DNA of 64,000 bases from Stenotrophomonas maltophilia (GTDB lineage Bacteria > Pseudomonadota > Gammaproteobacteria > Xanthomonadales > Xanthomonadaceae). This document shows, piece by piece, positions 37,682 through 46,920 of the stretch (positions are counted from its first letter, which is position 1; each line of letters starts with the position of its first letter). Location: positions 3,162,001 to 3,226,000 of the forward strand of contig NZ_CP037858.1 in assembly GCF_006974125.1 (NCBI RefSeq), in the 5' to 3' direction. Below the pieces are notes generated by a model that was not told the DNA's origin, searched no databases, and was given only the letters and a program-made list of their open reading frames with translations. A program made the position numbers and the translations under genes.

Positions 37682-38365
37682 TCAGTTCATCGCCTTGATG
37701 GTCAGGTCCAGCGCATCGCGGCCGCTCTCACGCTGCAGCATCCGCGCCGGCACCGGGAAGTCCGGTACGATCCAGGCGATCAGCTCCTTGTTGCCATCGG
37801 CACGCGATACCTTGGTGGCCTCGTAACTCTTGCCGGCCACGGTGATCGATTCCTTGCCGACCACGCGGTAGGTCATGTTCTTGATCCGGCCCTCGTCCAC
37901 CATGCGGTAGGTCAGCGGCTTGCCGGCCGCCAGGTCACGGGCAATCGCCAGGTTGATCAGCAGCGCATCCATGTCACCGGCCTTCAGTGCGATCGGTCCG
38001 GCGCGGTCGGGCTTGATGTCGCCGCTCCAGGTGGCCTGGTTGCTGTTCCAGTTGTAGGTGGCCTGCACGTTGCGCTTCTTCACCAGCAGGGCCGAACGGT
38101 CCTGGCTGCTGAGCGGGCGCAGCTGGCCGCGCACTTCCTCGAACACGGTGCTCTGGCTGAGGTCGGCCAGCTGGTTCTTCACCTGCAGGCTGTAGCGCCA
38201 CTTGTTGGCGCCTTCGCTGGACAGGGTCATGGTGCCGTTGGCCTGCATGCCCATGTAGCTGGCCAGGTAGTCGGCCTTGAACGGCTCCAGCGCCATTGCC
38301 GGCAGGCTGGCCACGGTCAGCGCGGCAGCGGCGATCCAGGTGAGGGGGCGGGTCAGGGTGCTCAT
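37682..38365 (-). CDS. DUF3108 periplasmic protein, paralogue 1
   Basis: A 227-residue secreted protein: the signal peptide ends at LPAMALEPF (about residue 26), followed by a DUF3108 domain with repeated beta strands (STVFEEVRGQLRPLSSQ, MTYRVVGKESITVAGKSYEATKV). The function of DUF3108 is unknown; LolA/LolB-like lipoprotein or lipid handling has been suggested for similar folds. It lies only 2 bases after a paralogue and is probably translated with it. Confidence 0.85.
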   Translation of the reverse strand: MSTLTRPLTWIAAAALTVASLPAMALEPFKADYLASYMGMQANGTMTLSSEGANKWRYSLQVKNQLADLSQSTVFEEVRGQLRPLSSQDRSALLVKKRNVQATYNWNSNQATWSGDIKPDRAGPIALKAGDMDALLINLAIARDLAAGKPLTYRMVDEGRIKNMTYRVVGKESITVAGKSYEATKVSRADGNKELIAWIVPDFPVPARMLQRESGRDALDLTIKAMN

Positions 38366-38367
38366 GC

Positions 38368-39195
38368 TCAGACTCCTTGGTATTCGATCAGGCGCAGGTC
38401 GACGCGGTCTTCGCCGTCTTCGCGTTGCAGGATGCGCACCGGGGTGGGGACACCGTTGGCGATCCAGAGGATGGTTTCGTTGTTGCCGCCATTGGTCCGG
38501 TAGACCCGCAGCGCGTTGTAGGACAGGTCGCCGACCTCGACGTTCTCGGTCTGCGGTGCGGCCTGGTAGTCGTGCTGGCGGACCTTGCCCATGTCCACGT
38601 AGCGGTAATGCATGGCGGCGCCGGGGCGCGCGTCGCGCATGATCGCCAGGTTGATCAGCAGTGCGCTCTGGTCGCCCGGCTGCAGCGGGATCGGCTGCGC
38701 ACGTTCCTTCTTGACGTCGCCGGTCCACTGCGCGGTACCGGCCTGCCAGTTGTAGGTGCCCACGGCCTTCTTGCCCAGGAACAGGCCCTTGCGCACCGTG
38801 CTCTGGCTGAGCGGTGCGTAGACGCCACTGCGCTCTTCGAACACCGTGCTCTGCTCGATGTTCAGGCCGAGCACGCTGGCAAAGCCGCGGCGGCCGACCA
38901 CCTGCATGTCCACCCGCCACTGGGTGCCGCCGGTGTGGGTGACCTGCATGCTGGCATCACCCGCTTCCTTGCCCTTGTAGAAGGCCTGGTAGGTGGCGGT
39001 GAACGGCTGCAGCGGCGGCGGTTCCCAGGCCAATGCCGGCAGCAGCGGCACACTGGGCTCGTTCGGTGGCAGCGCAGCGGGTGCAGGTGGCGGTGCCGGT
39101 GAAGCCGCGGGCGGCTGCGTCTGGCCCCAGCCCACGCCGGGAAGCACGGCAAGCGACAACAGCAGTGAAGTGGACAGCAGCGTCGTGGTCTTCAT
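38368..39195 (-). CDS. DUF3108 periplasmic protein, paralogue 2
   Basis: A 275-residue secreted protein with a signal peptide (to about residue 24, GVGWGQTQ), a 45-residue Pro/Ala-rich linker and a DUF3108 domain that matches its neighbour in key segments (STVFEERSGVYAPLSQSTV, QSALLINLAIMRD, VRILQREDGEDRVDL). It is the first of a tandem pair, the result of a duplication. The linker may let it reach across the periplasm. It follows purN on the same strand by about 70 bases. Confidence 0.85.
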   Translation of the reverse strand: MKTTTLLSTSLLLSLAVLPGVGWGQTQPPAASPAPPPAPAALPPNEPSVPLLPALAWEPPPLQPFTATYQAFYKGKEAGDASMQVTHTGGTQWRVDMQVVGRRGFASVLGLNIEQSTVFEERSGVYAPLSQSTVRKGLFLGKKAVGTYNWQAGTAQWTGDVKKERAQPIPLQPGDQSALLINLAIMRDARPGAAMHYRYVDMGKVRQHDYQAAPQTENVEVGDLSYNALRVYRTNGGNNETILWIANGVPTPVRILQREDGEDRVDLRLIEYQGV

Positions 39196-39262
39196 GGAGG
39201 ACAGGGACCGCAGGAGGGGGCAGGATGCCAGCCCCGCAGTCAGCGGGGCGTGTGCAAGGGCG

Positions 39263-39922
39263 TTACCGGTTCAGGTTTCCGGCGGAATCTAGGGCCAAGG
39301 GGCTAAACAGGGGGTGACCGTCCAGCCAGGGCTGACCCTCCCGTTCAGCCAGGCGGCCCTCGCACAGCAGCTGCAGCGTGGCGATCAGCAGCGGGTGCTC
39401 CACCGCCAGCACCCGCTCGGCCAGGCTGTGCGCGTCGTCGCCGGGCAGCACGGGAACCCGCACCTGCGCCAGCACGGCTCCGGCATCCAGCTCCGGCACC
39501 ACCAGGTGCACGCTGGCACCGTGCTCGACGTCGCCGGCGTCCAGCGCACGCGCGTGGGTGTCCAGGCCCTTGTGCAGCGGCAGCAGCGACGGGTGGATGT
39601 TGACCAGGCGGCCAGCGAAGCGCTGCACGAAGGCCGGACCAAGGATGCGCATGTAGCCTGCACAGACGATCCAGTCCGGCTGTACTGCTGCCAGCGCATC
39701 GCCCAGAGCCTGCTCGTAGGCGGCGCGGTCGCTGAAGGACTTCGGCGTGTGTGCCCAGCGCAGGCTGGAATCGACGCGTTGCAGTGCTTCTGCAGCGGGG
39801 CGGTCGGAGAACACGCCGATCACCTCGGCCGGCAGGCGGCCATTGCCGATCGCGTCGAGGATGGCCTGCAGGTTGCTGCCGCGGCCCGAAGCGAGCACGG
39901 CGATGCGGGTTGGGGCGGTCAT
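39263..39922 (-). CDS. purN: Phosphoribosylglycinamide formyltransferase
   Basis: PurN formylates GAR with 10-formyltetrahydrofolate in purine synthesis. The 219-residue protein has the N-terminal IAVLASGRGSNLQAILDAI, the catalytic Asn-His segment GRLVNIHPSLLP and the conserved Asp in GDVEHGASVHLVVPELDAG. Its start overlaps the stop of the membrane-protein gene upstream by 4 bases. purM lies about 1.6 kb upstream on the same strand with three small membrane-protein genes between. Confidence 0.96.
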   Translation of the reverse strand: MTAPTRIAVLASGRGSNLQAILDAIGNGRLPAEVIGVFSDRPAAEALQRVDSSLRWAHTPKSFSDRAAYEQALGDALAAVQPDWIVCAGYMRILGPAFVQRFAGRLVNIHPSLLPLHKGLDTHARALDAGDVEHGASVHLVVPELDAGAVLAQVRVPVLPGDDAHSLAERVLAVEHPLLIATLQLLCEGRLAEREGQPWLDGHPLFSPLALDSAGNLNR

Positions 39923-40581
39923 TGCAGGGAACTCCGGCGGATCAATGGCCAGGTCAGCAGGCTGCCGATGGTCGCCATCAGCATGTCGGCATGCGCATCC
40001 CACATGTCACCCTGCTGGCCGTTGTAGGCCTCGGCGGCATCCGGCGACAGCGCCAGCGCGATGGCCCATTCGAACCATTCGTAGACCAGGCTGGCGCACA
40101 TCACCGTCATTACCGCCAGGGCGAAGGCCTGGCCCAGGCGCAGCGCTGGCCACGCATGGCGCGCCAGCTGCAGCAGCGCGGGGGTGAAGCAGACGCCGAA
40201 CAGGAAGTGGATGAGGCGGTCGAAGTGATTGCGCTGCCAGCCGAATGCCGCGTTGGGCGACCAGCCGGTCAGCGCCTGCGCCCAGGCGTCGTAGGGCACG
40301 TTCGAATACAGCCAGCGCGCCGCCACGCAGTGCAGGGCGATGAAACCGCAGATGGCGATGAAAGCGCCATTGCCCAGCCAGCCGCCGCGGCGGTCGACCC
40401 ATAGCAGCGCGGCCAGCCCGATCACGGTCAGGGTACTGTGCAGGGCCTGTTCGGTAGGCCACAGCGGGTGGATCCAGCTGATCGCGAAGATCGCCAGCAC
40501 GGCGGCGAAGGCCAGCTTCTTCGGGCCCGAAAAGCGGTAGCGGGCGGGTGAGGCGGTTGTCGAGAGGGCAGGCGAGGACAT
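39919..40581 (-). CDS. DUF2238 membrane protein (YjdF-like)
   Basis: A 220-residue integral membrane protein with about six helices. The segments NHFDRLIHFLFGVCFTPALLQ and YEWFEWAIALALSPDAAEAYNGQQGDMWDAHADM are the conserved DUF2238 motifs, with several His, Glu and Asp in or near helices. The function is unknown. It overlaps purN by 4 bases and lies 41 bases after the next membrane-protein gene, so it belongs to the purM-purN transcript. Confidence 0.85.
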   Translation of the reverse strand: MSSPALSTTASPARYRFSGPKKLAFAAVLAIFAISWIHPLWPTEQALHSTLTVIGLAALLWVDRRGGWLGNGAFIAICGFIALHCVAARWLYSNVPYDAWAQALTGWSPNAAFGWQRNHFDRLIHFLFGVCFTPALLQLARHAWPALRLGQAFALAVMTVMCASLVYEWFEWAIALALSPDAAEAYNGQQGDMWDAHADMLMATIGSLLTWPLIRRSSLQ

Positions 40582-40622
40582 GGAGAGTCGATCTGGGAAG
40601 GGCGGGTCGTCTGCCTGCGGGC

Positions 40623-41045
40623 TCAGACGCCGAGATGGTCGCCGCGGTCGAACAGCGCGGCCATGTCCGGCTTGGACAGGAACACCCAGGCATAGGCGGT
40701 CAACGCCATGCCCAGTGGGCCAGCCAGCACGCCCAGCCACGCCGCGCGCTGGCACCAGGCCAGGCCGGTGCGGCGTGACAGCAGGCGCGCGGTATGCAGC
40801 TGCACAACACCCAGCACGATGGCCAGCACGGCGATCGAGGCATAGACCGTGGTCAGCATCCAGGCATCGTCCAGGCCGCGTGAGTGGGCCACCCATCCAC
40901 TGAGGCCAAGGAACGCCACTGCGGCGACCCAGTGGAAACCGGCCAGGGCGTAGAACAGCACTCCCAGTGTCTGCAGATGGCTGACCAGCTGCAGCTGCGC
41001 CAGGGTCTGCTGCGGTAACGGCGGCGGCATGTTGGAGGCGGTCAT
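40623..41045 (-). CDS. Hypothetical membrane protein
   Basis: A 140-residue protein with three to four hydrophobic helices (about residues 25-50, 65-85 and 100-125). I recognise no family. The start overlaps the upstream gene by 4 bases. It resembles that neighbour in size and helix layout (both start with a Pro-rich tail followed by a HLQTLGV- or HLRMLAIAHY-like segment), so the two may be paralogues. Confidence 0.7.
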   Translation of the reverse strand: MTASNMPPPLPQQTLAQLQLVSHLQTLGVLFYALAGFHWVAAVAFLGLSGWVAHSRGLDDAWMLTTVYASIAVLAIVLGVVQLHTARLLSRRTGLAWCQRAAWLGVLAGPLGMALTAYAWVFLSKPDMAALFDRGDHLGV

Positions 41046-41530
41046 GCGGCCGTGGCGGGAGCGTCGAAGGCAGCCTTGACCTGCGGACGCAGCAGGGTGA
41101 TCAGGCTGAACACACCCAGCACCGTGCCGACCGGCGTGAACAGGCAGGCCAGGCCAGCCGCGATCAGGCACAGCAGATGGCGGCGACGGCGGGCCAGGCA
41201 ACGACCCGCATAGGCCACGAACCCGCCCAGCGCGATGCCACCGAACACGACGACGCAGCCGAGAACAGTGAACACCCAGCCCATCAGGCGCTGTTCCTCC
41301 GGCGAGGAGGGCTCGCCGCCAGACTTCATCGGCAGGCTGCCGGTCAACGCAGCGATGCCGATCACGATGTGCAGGATGAAGATCAGCGAGAACAGCACGA
41401 TCAGGCCACCGACCACGTAGTGTGCGATGGCCAGCATGCGCAGGTGGTCGGCATCCTGCGCGCTGAACGGCGGTACCGTCGCCAGCGGCGGCGGTACGGG
41501 GGCGGGCGACAAGGGGGGCGTTGCGTCCAT
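41042..41530 (-). CDS. Hypothetical membrane protein
   Basis: A 162-residue protein with a Pro-rich N-terminus (about 20 residues) and three hydrophobic segments (about 35-62, 83-108 and 118-146). The N-terminal DHLRMLAIAHYVVGGLIVLFSL segment is seen in several uncharacterised bacterial membrane proteins. It lies 21 bases after purM and overlaps the next small gene by 4 bases, so it is part of a purM-to-purN transcript. No function is proposed. Confidence 0.75.
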   Translation of the reverse strand: MDATPPLSPAPVPPPLATVPPFSAQDADHLRMLAIAHYVVGGLIVLFSLIFILHIVIGIAALTGSLPMKSGGEPSSPEEQRLMGWVFTVLGCVVVFGGIALGGFVAYAGRCLARRRRHLLCLIAAGLACLFTPVGTVLGVFSLITLLRPQVKAAFDAPATAA

Positions 41531-41551
41531 GCGGGCTCCTGGTTGCCGGGC

Positions 41552-42610
41552 TCAGCCGATGTGGACGCGCTCGGCGCCTTCGGCGGTGACCACCTGGCCG
41601 ATGGTCCAGTGCTCCAGGCCCTGCGCCTTGACTGCGTCGGACACCGCGGCCACCTGGTCCGGCGCCACGATCAGCACGAAGCCGATGCCGCAGTTGAAGG
41701 TGCGCCACATCTCGCTGTCGGCTACTGCGCCTTCCTTCTGCAGCCACTGGAACACCGGCGGCAGGGTCCAGGACGAGGCCTGGATGTCGAGGCCGAGGCC
41801 TTCGGGCACTACGCGGATGATGTTCTCGGTCAGGCCGCCACCGGTGATGTGGGCCATGCCATGGATGGCCTCGCCGTGCGACTTCAGCAGCGACAGGATC
41901 GGCTTGACGTACAGGCGGGTCGGTGCCATCAGGGCATCGACCAGCTTCACGCCGCCTTCCAGCTCCAGATCGGCCGGGCGGCCGGCGCGGTCGTAGATGC
42001 GGCGCACCAGCGAGTAGCCGTTGGAGTGCGGGCCGGAGGAGGCGATGCCGATCAGCACGTCGCCGGCGGCCACGCTGGCGCCGTCCTTCAGCTCGCTCTT
42101 CTCGACTGCGGCGACGGTGAAGCCAGCCAGGTCGTACTCGCCCGGGGCATACATGTCGGGCATTTCAGCGGTTTCGCCGCCGATCAGGGCGCAGCCGGCC
42201 TCGGTGCAGCCGTTGGCGATGCCGCCCACGACCGCCGCGGCGGTATCGATGTCCAGCTTGCCGGTGGCAAAGTAGTCCAGGAAGAACAGCGGCTCGGCAC
42301 CCTGCACCAGCACGTCGTTCACGCACATGGCGACCAGGTCGATGCCGATCGTATCGTGGCGGTTCAGCTGGTGGGCCAGCTTCAGCTTGGTGCCCACGCC
42401 GTCGGTACCGGACACCAGCACCGGCTCGCGGTACTTGTTGGACAGGTCGAACAGGGCGCCGAAGCCGCCCAGGCCGCCCATCACTTCCGGGCGGAAGCTG
42501 CGCTTGACCAGGGGCTTGATCCGCTCGACCAGCTCATTGCCGGCGTCGATGTCGACACCCGCGTCACGATAGGTGAGGGGGGAGGGGGCGGAAGACGGGG
42601 TGTTGGTCAC
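41552..42610 (-). CDS. purM: Phosphoribosylformylglycinamidine cyclo-ligase
   Basis: PurM (AIR synthetase) closes the imidazole ring in purine synthesis with ATP. The core has [22 protein letters not shown] at the start, then [32 protein letters not shown] and [15 protein letters not shown]. The frame is open far upstream, but that part is antisense to the DUF2066 gene. The GTG at 42610 gives 352 residues, the expected length. It is divergent from the DUF2066 gene. Confidence 0.96.
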   Translation of the reverse strand: MTNTPSSAPSPLTYRDAGVDIDAGNELVERIKPLVKRSFRPEVMGGLGGFGALFDLSNKYREPVLVSGTDGVGTKLKLAHQLNRHDTIGIDLVAMCVNDVLVQGAEPLFFLDYFATGKLDIDTAAAVVGGIANGCTEAGCALIGGETAEMPDMYAPGEYDLAGFTVAAVEKSELKDGASVAAGDVLIGIASSGPHSNGYSLVRRIYDRAGRPADLELEGGVKLVDALMAPTRLYVKPILSLLKSHGEAIHGMAHITGGGLTENIIRVVPEGLGLDIQASSWTLPPVFQWLQKEGAVADSEMWRTFNCGIGFVLIVAPDQVAAVSDAVKAQGLEHWTIGQVVTAEGAERVHIG

Positions 42611-42709
42611 GGGCGTCGGCGCTGGCAGGGGTTGAACGGGCGATTTTAACAGGCCGCATTGGCGCAAAGGCCGTATTCGGGCAACAATTCCCCCGGATAC
42701 GTCGAGCCA

Positions 42710-43849
42710 ATGGATGTCCTGATGCGCCGCAGCCTGATTCTGACCCTGCTCCTTGCGCTGAGCCTGCCGGTGGCCACGATGGCCCAGAGCGGCCTTCGCA
42801 CCGAGGGTGATGTCGCCACCGCCAGTGGCGCGTACGAGGCCGAAGTGCCCGTCAACAGCCAAGCCGAGGCCGATCGCAACGGCGCCCTGGCCCGCGCGCT
42901 GAGCGTGGTACTGGGCAAGCTGTCCGGCGACCGCAGCGTGATGTCCCGCCCCGGCGTGGTGCAGGCGCTGCGCAACGCCAAGGACTACGTGGCCAGCTAC
43001 GACTACAAGCAGGACCAGAGCGTGAGCGCCAACGGTGCCCCCAGCTTCCGTACTCTGCTGGTGGCCCGCTTCCGCGAGGACGACGTTGATTCGCTGGTGT
43101 CGGCGCTGGGCCTGCCACTGTGGCCGCAGCCGCGACCGAAGCCGGTGCTGTGGCTGGCCGTCGACGATGGCAGCGGCCCGCGCCTGGTCAGCGTGCAGCA
43201 GGCCAACGCCGCCCGCCCGCTGCTGAACCGCGCCATCGAGCGTGGCTACAAGCTGGGCCTGCCCAGTGGTGGTGCCGCCGAACAGGCGCTGGCGGGTGCG
43301 ATCTGGCGCCAGGACAGTGCCGCCGTGGCCCGTGCCTCCTCGCGCTACTCGCCGCCGATGCAGCTGATCGGCAAGCTGTACCGCGCCAATGGCGGCTGGC
43401 AGGCGGACTGGGTGTTCGTCGACAACGGCCGTGAACTGAACAAGTGGACCAGCAAGGACGCCAACGCCATGCGCGCGATGGCCGCCGGTGCCGACGGCGC
43501 CGCCGATGCGCTGGTCAAGCGCTATGCCAAGGCGGGCGCTGCCGTCGGCCAGGCCGGGACCTACCGTGTGGTGGTCACCGGCATCAACAGCGCCGATGAC
43601 TACCTGCGCCTGGCTGCCGGCCTGCGCGAAGTGCCGGTGGTACGCAGCGTCACCCCGCTGCACGCCTCGGCAAGCCAGCTGGAACTGAGCCTGGAGATGA
43701 CCACCGGGCTGGCCGGCTTCAACCGCATGCTGGGCGACAACGGCGTGCTGGTGCCGAGCGCGCCGCTGCCGGCCCTGCCCACGCCGATCGATGACACCAC
43801 CGGTACCCCGGTGGCCGCCCCGGTCAGCAACGAGTACCGCCTGCGATGA
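42710..43849 (+). CDS. DUF2066 secreted protein
   Basis: A 379-residue protein with a signal peptide ([21 protein letters not shown], second in-frame ATG at 42722) and a DUF2066 domain covering most of the rest. Family signs are [20 protein letters not shown] and the C-terminal [13 protein letters not shown]. Function unknown. It leads a tight run, DUF2066-perM-hda, with a 4-base overlap into the next gene, an order common in xanthomonads and near purM in other gammaproteobacteria. Confidence 0.88.
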   Translation: MDVLMRRSLILTLLLALSLPVATMAQSGLRTEGDVATASGAYEAEVPVNSQAEADRNGALARALSVVLGKLSGDRSVMSRPGVVQALRNAKDYVASYDYKQDQSVSANGAPSFRTLLVARFREDDVDSLVSALGLPLWPQPRPKPVLWLAVDDGSGPRLVSVQQANAARPLLNRAIERGYKLGLPSGGAAEQALAGAIWRQDSAAVARASSRYSPPMQLIGKLYRANGGWQADWVFVDNGRELNKWTSKDANAMRAMAAGADGAADALVKRYAKAGAAVGQAGTYRVVVTGINSADDYLRLAAGLREVPVVRSVTPLHASASQLELSLEMTTGLAGFNRMLGDNGVLVPSAPLPALPTPIDDTTGTPVAAPVSNEYRLR

Positions 43850-45015
43850 CCCTGACCCCTGAAGCGGAAATCGCGCAGTTCCTGCGCCGCCTGAAGTACA
43901 TCCTGTTCGCCGGCCTGATCGGCTGGGTGGTGTGGCTTCTGGCGCCGATCCTGACCCCGTTCGTGCTGGCGCTGGCGCTGGCCTGGCTGGGTGACCCGCT
44001 GGTGGACCGCATCGAGGCCACCGGCCGCTCGCGCATGACCGGCGTGGTGCTGGTGTTCGCGGCGATGGTACTGGTGATCGTGGCGCTGCTGCTGGTGCTG
44101 GTGCCGATGATCGAGCGCCAGATCACCACCCTGATCGCGGTCGCGCCGCAGGCACAGGCGTGGCTGATGGAGAAGGGGATTCCCTGGTTCGAGCAGAAGA
44201 CCGGCCTGGAAGTGATGCAGTGGCTGGACCCGGACCGCCTGATCGAATGGGTGCGCAGCCACTGGCAGCAGGCCGGCGGCTTCGCCACCACGTTCATGGG
44301 CTACGTCTCGCGCTCGGGCTTCGCGATGGTGACGTGGGTGGTCAACATCCTGCTGCTGCCGATCCTGGCGTTCTACTTCCTGCGTGACTGGGACAAGCTG
44401 GTTGAGCGGGTGGCGTCGGTGATTCCGCGCAACCAGATCGGCACCATCAGCGCGCTGGCGCGTGAATCCAACGAGGTGCTGGGCGCGTTCATCCGCGGCC
44501 AGTTCCTGGTGATGCTGGCGCTGGGCGTGATCTATGCCGGCGGCCTGTCGCTGGTCGGCCTGAAGCTGGGCCTGCTGATCGGACTGATTGCCGGCCTGAT
44601 CAGCTTCATTCCCTACCTGGGCGCGACCACCGGCATCCTGATGGCGGTGGTGGCCGCACTGGTGCAGGCGCAGGGCTTCGACCTGAAGCTGCTGATCCTG
44701 GTCGGCGTGGTGTTTACCGTGGGCCAGCTGCTGGAGAGCTACGTGCTGACCCCGCGCATCGTCGGCGACAAGATCGGCCTGCACCCGGTGGCGGTGATCT
44801 TCGCGGTGATGGCCGGTGGCCAGCTGTTCGGCTTCCTCGGCATGCTGCTGGCGCTGCCGGTGGCCGCGGTGACCAACGTGCTGCTGCGCTATGCGCACCA
44901 GCGCTACCGCCAGAGCGAGCTGTACGTGGGCGAGAAGCCGGCGATCGTGCTTGATGGCGTGGTCGATGCCCCCCATATCATCATTCCGAACGACAAGGGC
45001 CCCGACCTGAAGTGA
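43846..45015 (+). CDS. AI-2E family transporter (PerM-like permease)
   Basis: A 389-residue membrane protein with about seven to eight helices in the AI-2E/PerM pattern: paired N-terminal helices, a soluble central segment (about residues 95-155) and the conserved [21 protein letters not shown] and [24 protein letters not shown]. Substrates in this family range from autoinducer to Na+/Li+ antiport, and none can be assigned here. It overlaps the DUF2066 gene by 4 bases and hda by 1. Confidence 0.9.
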   Translation: MTLTPEAEIAQFLRRLKYILFAGLIGWVVWLLAPILTPFVLALALAWLGDPLVDRIEATGRSRMTGVVLVFAAMVLVIVALLLVLVPMIERQITTLIAVAPQAQAWLMEKGIPWFEQKTGLEVMQWLDPDRLIEWVRSHWQQAGGFATTFMGYVSRSGFAMVTWVVNILLLPILAFYFLRDWDKLVERVASVIPRNQIGTISALARESNEVLGAFIRGQFLVMLALGVIYAGGLSLVGLKLGLLIGLIAGLISFIPYLGATTGILMAVVAALVQAQGFDLKLLILVGVVFTVGQLLESYVLTPRIVGDKIGLHPVAVIFAVMAGGQLFGFLGMLLALPVAAVTNVLLRYAHQRYRQSELYVGEKPAIVLDGVVDAPHIIIPNDKGPDLK

Positions 45016-45722
45016 TGGGTGTGCCGCAACTGCCGCTGGCCCTGCATTACCCGCGGGACCAGCGCCTGGAGACCTTCATCGGCGCGCCGGATGGCGCGCT
45101 GGCGCAGCTGCGCGCGATCGCGGTGGGTGCCAGCCACGATTGGGTCTACCTGGAAGGTGCGGCGGGCACCGGCAAGACCCACCAGGCGCTGGCGATGTGC
45201 TCCAGCGCCGAGCAGGCCGGGCGGCTGCCGACCTATGTGCCGCTGGCCAGTGCGGCCGGCCGCGTGCGTGCGGCGCTGGATGGGCTGGAGGCGCGCGAAC
45301 TGGTGGCGCTGGACGGCCTGGACGAGGTTGCCGGCAACCGCGAGGACGAGATCGCGCTGTTCGATTTCCACAACCGTGCGCGCGCGGCGGGCGTGACTGT
45401 GCTGTACACGGCGCAGAAGGCGCCGGAAGCGCTGGGCCTGGTGCTGCCGGACCTGCGTTCGCGGCTGGGCCAGTGCGTGCGCGTGCTGCTGCAGCCGCTG
45501 GATGAGGAAGGGCGAGCAGCGGTGCTGCGTGAGCGTGCGCTGCGCCGTGGGCTGGCGATCGACGAGGCGTCCATCGAGTGGCTGCTGTCGCACACCGGTC
45601 GCGAGCTGGGTGGGTTGATCACGCTGCTGGACTGGCTGGACCGCGAGTCGCTGGCGGCGAAGCGGCGGATCACCGTGCCGTTCCTGCGCCAGGTGCTGGA
45701 AGAAGGCCGGCCGCGTTACTGA
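45015..45722 (+). CDS. hda: DnaA regulatory inactivator Hda
   Basis: Hda is a DnaA-related AAA+ protein that, with the DNA clamp, promotes hydrolysis of DnaA-bound ATP after initiation. The 235-residue protein starts [10 protein letters not shown], with a beta-clamp-binding-like QLPLAL at residues 5-10, Walker A EGAAGTGKTH (about 46-55), Walker B LVALDGLDEV and an arginine-finger region LPDLRSRL. Its ATG overlaps the permease stop by one base (TGATG). Large element B begins 13 bases after its stop. Confidence 0.94.
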   Translation: MGVPQLPLALHYPRDQRLETFIGAPDGALAQLRAIAVGASHDWVYLEGAAGTGKTHQALAMCSSAEQAGRLPTYVPLASAAGRVRAALDGLEARELVALDGLDEVAGNREDEIALFDFHNRARAAGVTVLYTAQKAPEALGLVLPDLRSRLGQCVRVLLQPLDEEGRAAVLRERALRRGLAIDEASIEWLLSHTGRELGGLITLLDWLDRESLAAKRRITVPFLRQVLEEGRPRY

Positions 45723-45735
45723 GGGATGTTGTTCG

Positions 45736-45955
45736 GCAGGGCTGCGCCCTGCACCCGCAGAAGCCGAAGCAACGTCAACGTCAAAAGCGGGCTATCCGTG
45801 GGATGGCGGGGCGCTGTGGGTTTGCGGGGACGCCGTGAACCCGTCCATGGGAGCTTGGTCGCCGCATCCATGCGGCTCACACCCCGCAAACCCACAGCGC
45901 CCCGCCTTCGACAGGTTCCCGCGATCTGCCGGGACTGCGTACTGCACTGCTGACT
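45736..45955 (+). repeat. Large covarying hairpin element, copy B
   Basis: It begins with GCAGGGC-TGC-GCCCTGC (45736-45752), then a linker with CAACGTCAACGTCAA. The long stem pairs 45805-45829 with 45882-45906 perfectly over 25 bp; its sequence differs from the other copies. The two inner hairpins are CCC-GTCCAT-GGG (45840-45851) and GCCGC-ATCCAT-GCGGC (45861-45876). TTCGACAG follows the stem. It is 13 bases after the hda stop, in the same direction. With copy D it fills the 487-base gap 45723-46209, in which I see no gene. Confidence 0.75.
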
Positions 45956-45962
45956 ACTGTTG

Positions 45963-45987
45963 GTGGGTGTCGACCTTGGTCGACACC
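45963..45987. repeat. SMAG-like palindrome, GTCGACC type
   Basis: GTGGGTGTCGACC-TT-GGTCGACACC, between large elements B and D. It matches the palindromes that follow elements A and C. Confidence 0.75.
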
Positions 45988-46029
45988 AGAGCAAGCGCAG
46001 CGAAGCAACCCGCTTTTGCTTTTCTTTCT

Positions 46030-46172
46030 TTCTTCCGTGGCTGGACGCCCACGGAAACTGTCAGAGGCCGGGCGGGGTGGGCCATGCAGGGGCGTTGGCG
46101 CCATGGATGGCGCCATCGAGCTTACAGGGACGTACTTGCAGCGTCCCCTGCATGGCCCACCCGCCCGGCCAA
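46030..46172 (-). repeat. Large covarying hairpin element, copy D (lacks the leading hairpin)
   Basis: Read on the minus strand it begins about 38 bases after the murU stop. The long stem pairs 46066-46094 with 46142-46170 over about 28 bp with two single-base bulges. Inside (plus-strand view) are GGCGCC-ATGGAT-GGCGCC (46097-46114) and TAC-AGGGAC-GTA (46123-46134). The conserved CTCTGACAG follows, and an extra 8-bp hairpin TTCCGTGG / CCACGGAA (46033-46056). The leading GC hairpin and CAACGTCAAC linker of copies A-C are missing. Confidence 0.7.
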
Positions 46173-46209
46173 GCACGCGATCCGCTCTACGCTTCCAGCC
46201 ACGAGGGGC

Positions 46210-46920
46210 TCAGCCGTTCGCCGCCAACTCAACATCCAGCGCACGCAGGCGATCCACGGTGCCGACATCGGTCCAGCGCCCACGATGGTGCTGCCCCGTC
46301 ATCAACCCCTGCGCCATGAAATGCTTCTGCAGCGGCACCACCGAGAACTTCGGCGGCATCCGCTCGCTGCCCGGTGCCTCGCCGATCACTGCGCGCCAGT
46401 CGGCCACGATCGAAGGACGATACACGCCGATGCCGGCATAGGTCAGGCACGGTCCTTCGCGATCGTGGTGCAGCAACCCCTGCGCATCAAGGCGGTAGTC
46501 ACCGTCCGGGTGCTGCGCGGGATTGTCGACCAGCACCAGATGCGCCTGGCCCTGTGGTTCGCGTGGCAGCGTGGCGAAATCGAAGTCGCTCCAGATGTCG
46601 CCGTTCACGACCAGGAACGGGGCGTCGCCCAGCACCGGCAGTGCATTGAGGATGCCGCCGCCGGTTTCCAGCGGGGTCTGCCCTTCGTACATGAAATGCA
46701 GGCGCAGGCCCCATTGGCTGCCATCGCCCAGCGTCGCCGGGAACTGCTCGGCCAGCCATGCGGTGTTGACCACCACCTCGCGCACGCCGAGTGCGGCCAG
46801 GCGTTCCAGGTGCCAGACGATCAGCGGCTTGCCAGCTACTTCCAGCAGCGGCTTGGGCGTGTGCAGGGTCAGCGGGCGCATGCGCTCGCCGAGGCCGGCG
46901 GCAAAGACCAGCGCCTTCAT
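46210..46920 (-). CDS. murU: N-acetylmuramate-1-phosphate uridylyltransferase (MurU-like nucleotidyltransferase)
   Basis: A 236-residue sugar nucleotidyltransferase with the signature FAAGLGERMRPLTLHTPKPL (residues 7-26) and ALPVLGDAPFLVVNGDIWSD with the metal-binding Asp. Its gene overlaps amgK by 4 bases. In Pseudomonas, AmgK and MurU return recovered N-acetylmuramate to UDP-MurNAc, bypassing MurA and lowering fosfomycin sensitivity. The function is inferred from the family and this pairing. Confidence 0.88.
   Translation of the reverse strand: MKALVFAAGLGERMRPLTLHTPKPLLEVAGKPLIVWHLERLAALGVREVVVNTAWLAEQFPATLGDGSQWGLRLHFMYEGQTPLETGGGILNALPVLGDAPFLVVNGDIWSDFDFATLPREPQGQAHLVLVDNPAQHPDGDYRLDAQGLLHHDREGPCLTYAGIGVYRPSIVADWRAVIGEAPGSERMPPKFSVVPLQKHFMAQGLMTGQHHRGRWTDVGTVDRLRALDVELAANG

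Noticed and set aside
41552..43663. A 703-codon frame suggesting a PurM fusion
   Set aside because: The upstream part is antisense to the DUF2066 gene; PurM's usual length and N-terminus place the start at 42610.
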